DNA of 64,000 nt, taken from the NCBI GenBank assembly GCA_036850595.1, contig CM072170.1, forward strand, positions 11,872,303-11,936,302. The letters run 5' to 3'. Positions 61,825-64,000 of the stretch are shown here, piece after piece (position 1 is the stretch's first letter; every line of letters starts with the position of its first letter). This DNA comes from Rhyacichthys aspro. Lineage: Eukaryota; Chordata; Actinopteri; Gobiiformes; Rhyacichthyidae. Under the pieces are notes generated by a model. The model was not told the DNA's origin and did no database searches. It saw only the letters and a program-made list of their open reading frames with translations. The position numbers and the translations under genes were made by a program.

Positions 61825-63931
61825 TTAACGGCCCATCGTTGGCATGGTAACAGCAGGGCTGGTCACAGTGGCATCCTCAGCTTTCCACTGCGATGTTACA
61901 GTCTTGATTTGAGTGTAAAACTGGATGCCCTAGAGCAGGAGACAAACACTGTTAATATGAAGGTTATTTTGTGTTTTGTTTAATTTTGATACTAAAACAT
62001 GTACCTGTTTGCCATAAAAGTTGGTGTCTCCTCTGAATGAACCTCTGGAACCCGTGAAGGAGAACATAGGGAGAGGCACAGGGATGGGCACATTCACACC
62101 AATCTAAAAAACATGACAACAAATTTTCACCTTTTCCATGCTATCTGCTTCACATAACGCTAGCTGCAATAATTAAACAAGTCCAATTCAGCATTTATTC
62201 ATGGTACATGGTGCAAATGGTTATATATAAACATGTTTTCCAAGTCTGCTCAAACTCTCTCACATTTGCATGAATGCCTGCATGAAACCTTTCTTCCAGA
62301 GAAAACAACACTCTTATCTCTAATTGGTTGAACTTTGAAGAAAAATATCTTCAAAGTTTTATTTCAGAAAGCCCAATAAATCTGAGGAAAATATGGGAGC
62401 ATCACTGACACCATTACATTAATACTTGATGTTGACTTAAGTTTGATTCTGCTGCTGCTCCCACAAAACAGTGCGCTCAACACAGCAACACACAGGTGAG
62501 TCACAGCAGACAAAAATAACACCAAAGGTTGATCAGTCTACATCCCTGACACAACATTTAAAAGACAGACCGCCAGCAGTGAGGTTGTTCCTTCTTGAGC
62601 AACAGTCCTTACCTGGCCTACATCCACCTCATGTGTGAATTTGCGCGCTGTGGCTCCGTTGGTGGTAAAGATAGCTGTTCCATTGCCATAGGGGTTTTTG
62701 TTGATTAAAGTGACGGCTTCATCCAGACTGTCTGCCTCCAGGACTACAAGTACTGGTCCAAAGATCTCCTCCTTGTAACATGTCATGTTCGGCTAGAAAG
62801 ACAGCACAATTAGATTCTCAGTTTAAACATTCACACTGATATCCAGCAGTCATACTTGGAAACCTTCACAAGCAAGGGCAAATGTCAGTCTAACACTGAC
62901 CAGATATGTGCACACATTATCTAATGACCTTACACTACAAGTTCCGACTGACAGCGAGTTCAGGCTCACAGAGTAAGTGTGAGCCTTATTAAAAGGTTTC
63001 TTCAGATTTAATGAAGTGGGGTTGTTCAAGGTGCTTATCCATGATCAGTATATTATCTGCTACAGAGTGGTTGACAGGGAGGTTAAGCAATAGCTCGCGC
63101 TCGTCAAGATATTATTATGATAATAAAAATATATAATCTCTTAACATCAACAGTAAAATGTCTTGCTGTTCATTTGTGTTACATCAATGAGCTTAAAAGC
63201 TCTCTGTTCGTTTTGAATTGTTTGTGGTCCACTGTTTCCTTGTTGTTTGTTGTTGCATGATTTATTTGCTTTGGTCATTTCTAAATAATGTGTTTAACAG
63301 CTTAAAAAAAGGCAGTATTTAAACCTAAATGAATGAATTATCTCACACCCAAAAAAAGGCCTAGATCTCAAATCTTGATGTTGGCACCGATAATTCCTAC
63401 CAGCGTTTATAGATCTCCAAATGAAGTCTTTCTAATGCTTGTTAACTTCTATTCTTTCATTTCATGGTCATCTTCTCACCGTAACTTTGTAGAGAATGGT
63501 GGGTCCAACAAAGTTTCCATTTTCATATCCTTTTACATGAACTTTTCTCCCATCAAGGAGTAACTGGGCACCCTCATCTACTCCACTTTGAATCAAGGAC
63601 TCCACTCTTTCTTTTGCCTCAGGTGAAATCAGGGGACCCACATCTGCTCCGGGCTGATCGCCTGTACAGAACAGATTACATTCAAACACTGAAACTTAAA
63701 AAAATATATTATACTATGCAATGACATTGTGACATTTTTACCAGAATTTACACGGAGTGATCTGGAGCGCTCCACCAACTCAGGCAACCAATCACGAGAT
63801 TCCCCGACAAAAATAGCAGTAGACAGGGCCATACAGCGCTGGCCAGCTGCTCCGAAGGCAGCGCCCACCAGCTGATTGAGCGTGTTCTCTTTGTTGGCAT
63901 CAGGCATCACCACACCATGATTCTTGGCTCC
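61825..63931 (-). CDS. aldh6a1: Methylmalonate-semialdehyde dehydrogenase, 3' part
   Basis: Mitochondrial CoA-acylating aldehyde dehydrogenase that converts methylmalonate semialdehyde to propionyl-CoA in valine and thymine breakdown. Only the last five exons lie in the window: 63742-63931, 63480-63661, 62613-62792, 62005-62103 and 61825-61929, in phase, coding 251 aa of an expected 535 or so. The upstream exons lie beyond the right edge. The segment starts GAKNHGVVMPDANKENTLNQ and contains the catalytic Cys in GAAGQRCMAL (codon 63833-63835). It continues through KEEIFGPVLVV, FSFTGSRGSFRGDTNFYGKQ and the C-terminus VTMPTMGR, all matching vertebrate ALDH6A1. It is in the same orientation as entpd5, its near neighbour on human 14q24.3. 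Confidence 0.96.
62331..62358. repeat. Small inverted repeat in aldh6a1 intron
   Basis: AACTTTGAAGA at 62331-62341 pairs with TCTTCAAAGTT at 62348-62358 around a six-base loop. Short; function unlikely. Confidence 0.7.
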
Positions 63932-64000
63932 CTGAAAATGCAAAATGCAGGACAAAAGCTTTAGGACATCAAACAAAAGTACAGTCCTAATAACACATGA

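Noticed and set aside
1..64000. tRNA, rRNA, CRISPR arrays or intact transposons
   Set aside because: No cloverleaf with A and B boxes, no rRNA, no regularly spaced repeats and no transposase or reverse transcriptase frame was recognised by eye.

Overview
The window is a teleost fish genomic segment. The genes are split into small exons with GT-AG introns, intergenic and intronic DNA is AT-rich, and every recognisable protein is a close homologue of a vertebrate gene. The human orthologues all lie on chromosome 14q22-q24, so this is a conserved chromosome-14-type linkage block. No bacterial, viral or CRISPR content and no intact transposon was recognised.

Layout: (1) 1-4184: a possible terminal exon of an unidentified minus-strand gene (64-195), then gene-poor DNA with candidate regulatory islands. 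(2) 4185-5720: otx2 on the minus strand, three coding exons, 290 aa, with two unusual homeodomain residues. (3) 5729-19076: about 13 kb of gene-free DNA upstream of otx2, carrying several patches rich in TAATTA or TAATCC motifs that look like enhancers of a developmental gene. It ends in a cluster of CTCF-like sites. (4) 19077-21774: naa30 on the plus strand, preceded by a 41-codon upstream ORF that would encode a small membrane-type peptide. (5) 25609-29430: armh4 on the minus strand, convergent with naa30. (6) 31403-35321: actr10 on the plus strand, divergent from armh4; the spacer holds two long hairpins. (7) 36882-39207: a VEGF-family gene, best called pgf. (8) 42481-44286: cipc, a CLOCK inhibitor. 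(9) 48235-55404: znf410, five C2H2 zinc fingers, with a strong CTCF-like site and a near-perfect 30-bp-arm hairpin in its neighbourhood. (10) 55975-59716: entpd5 on the minus strand, tail-to-tail with znf410. (11) 61825-63931: the 3' five exons of aldh6a1 on the minus strand, cut off by the window end.

The genes do not form a pathway. They include a head/eye homeobox factor, an N-terminal acetyltransferase, a membrane protein, a dynactin subunit, an angiogenic growth factor, a clock repressor, a CHD4-regulating zinc-finger factor, an ER nucleotidase and a mitochondrial valine-catabolism enzyme. What they share is synteny: several genes that lie between them in human (for example exoc5, ap5m1, slc35f4, psma3, coq6) are missing here, as expected for one copy of a region duplicated in the teleost genome duplication and then thinned out. 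Exon boundaries below were placed by hand from splice signals and reading phase; all internal phases agree. Conservation of non-coding patches could not be measured, so those calls are low-confidence.
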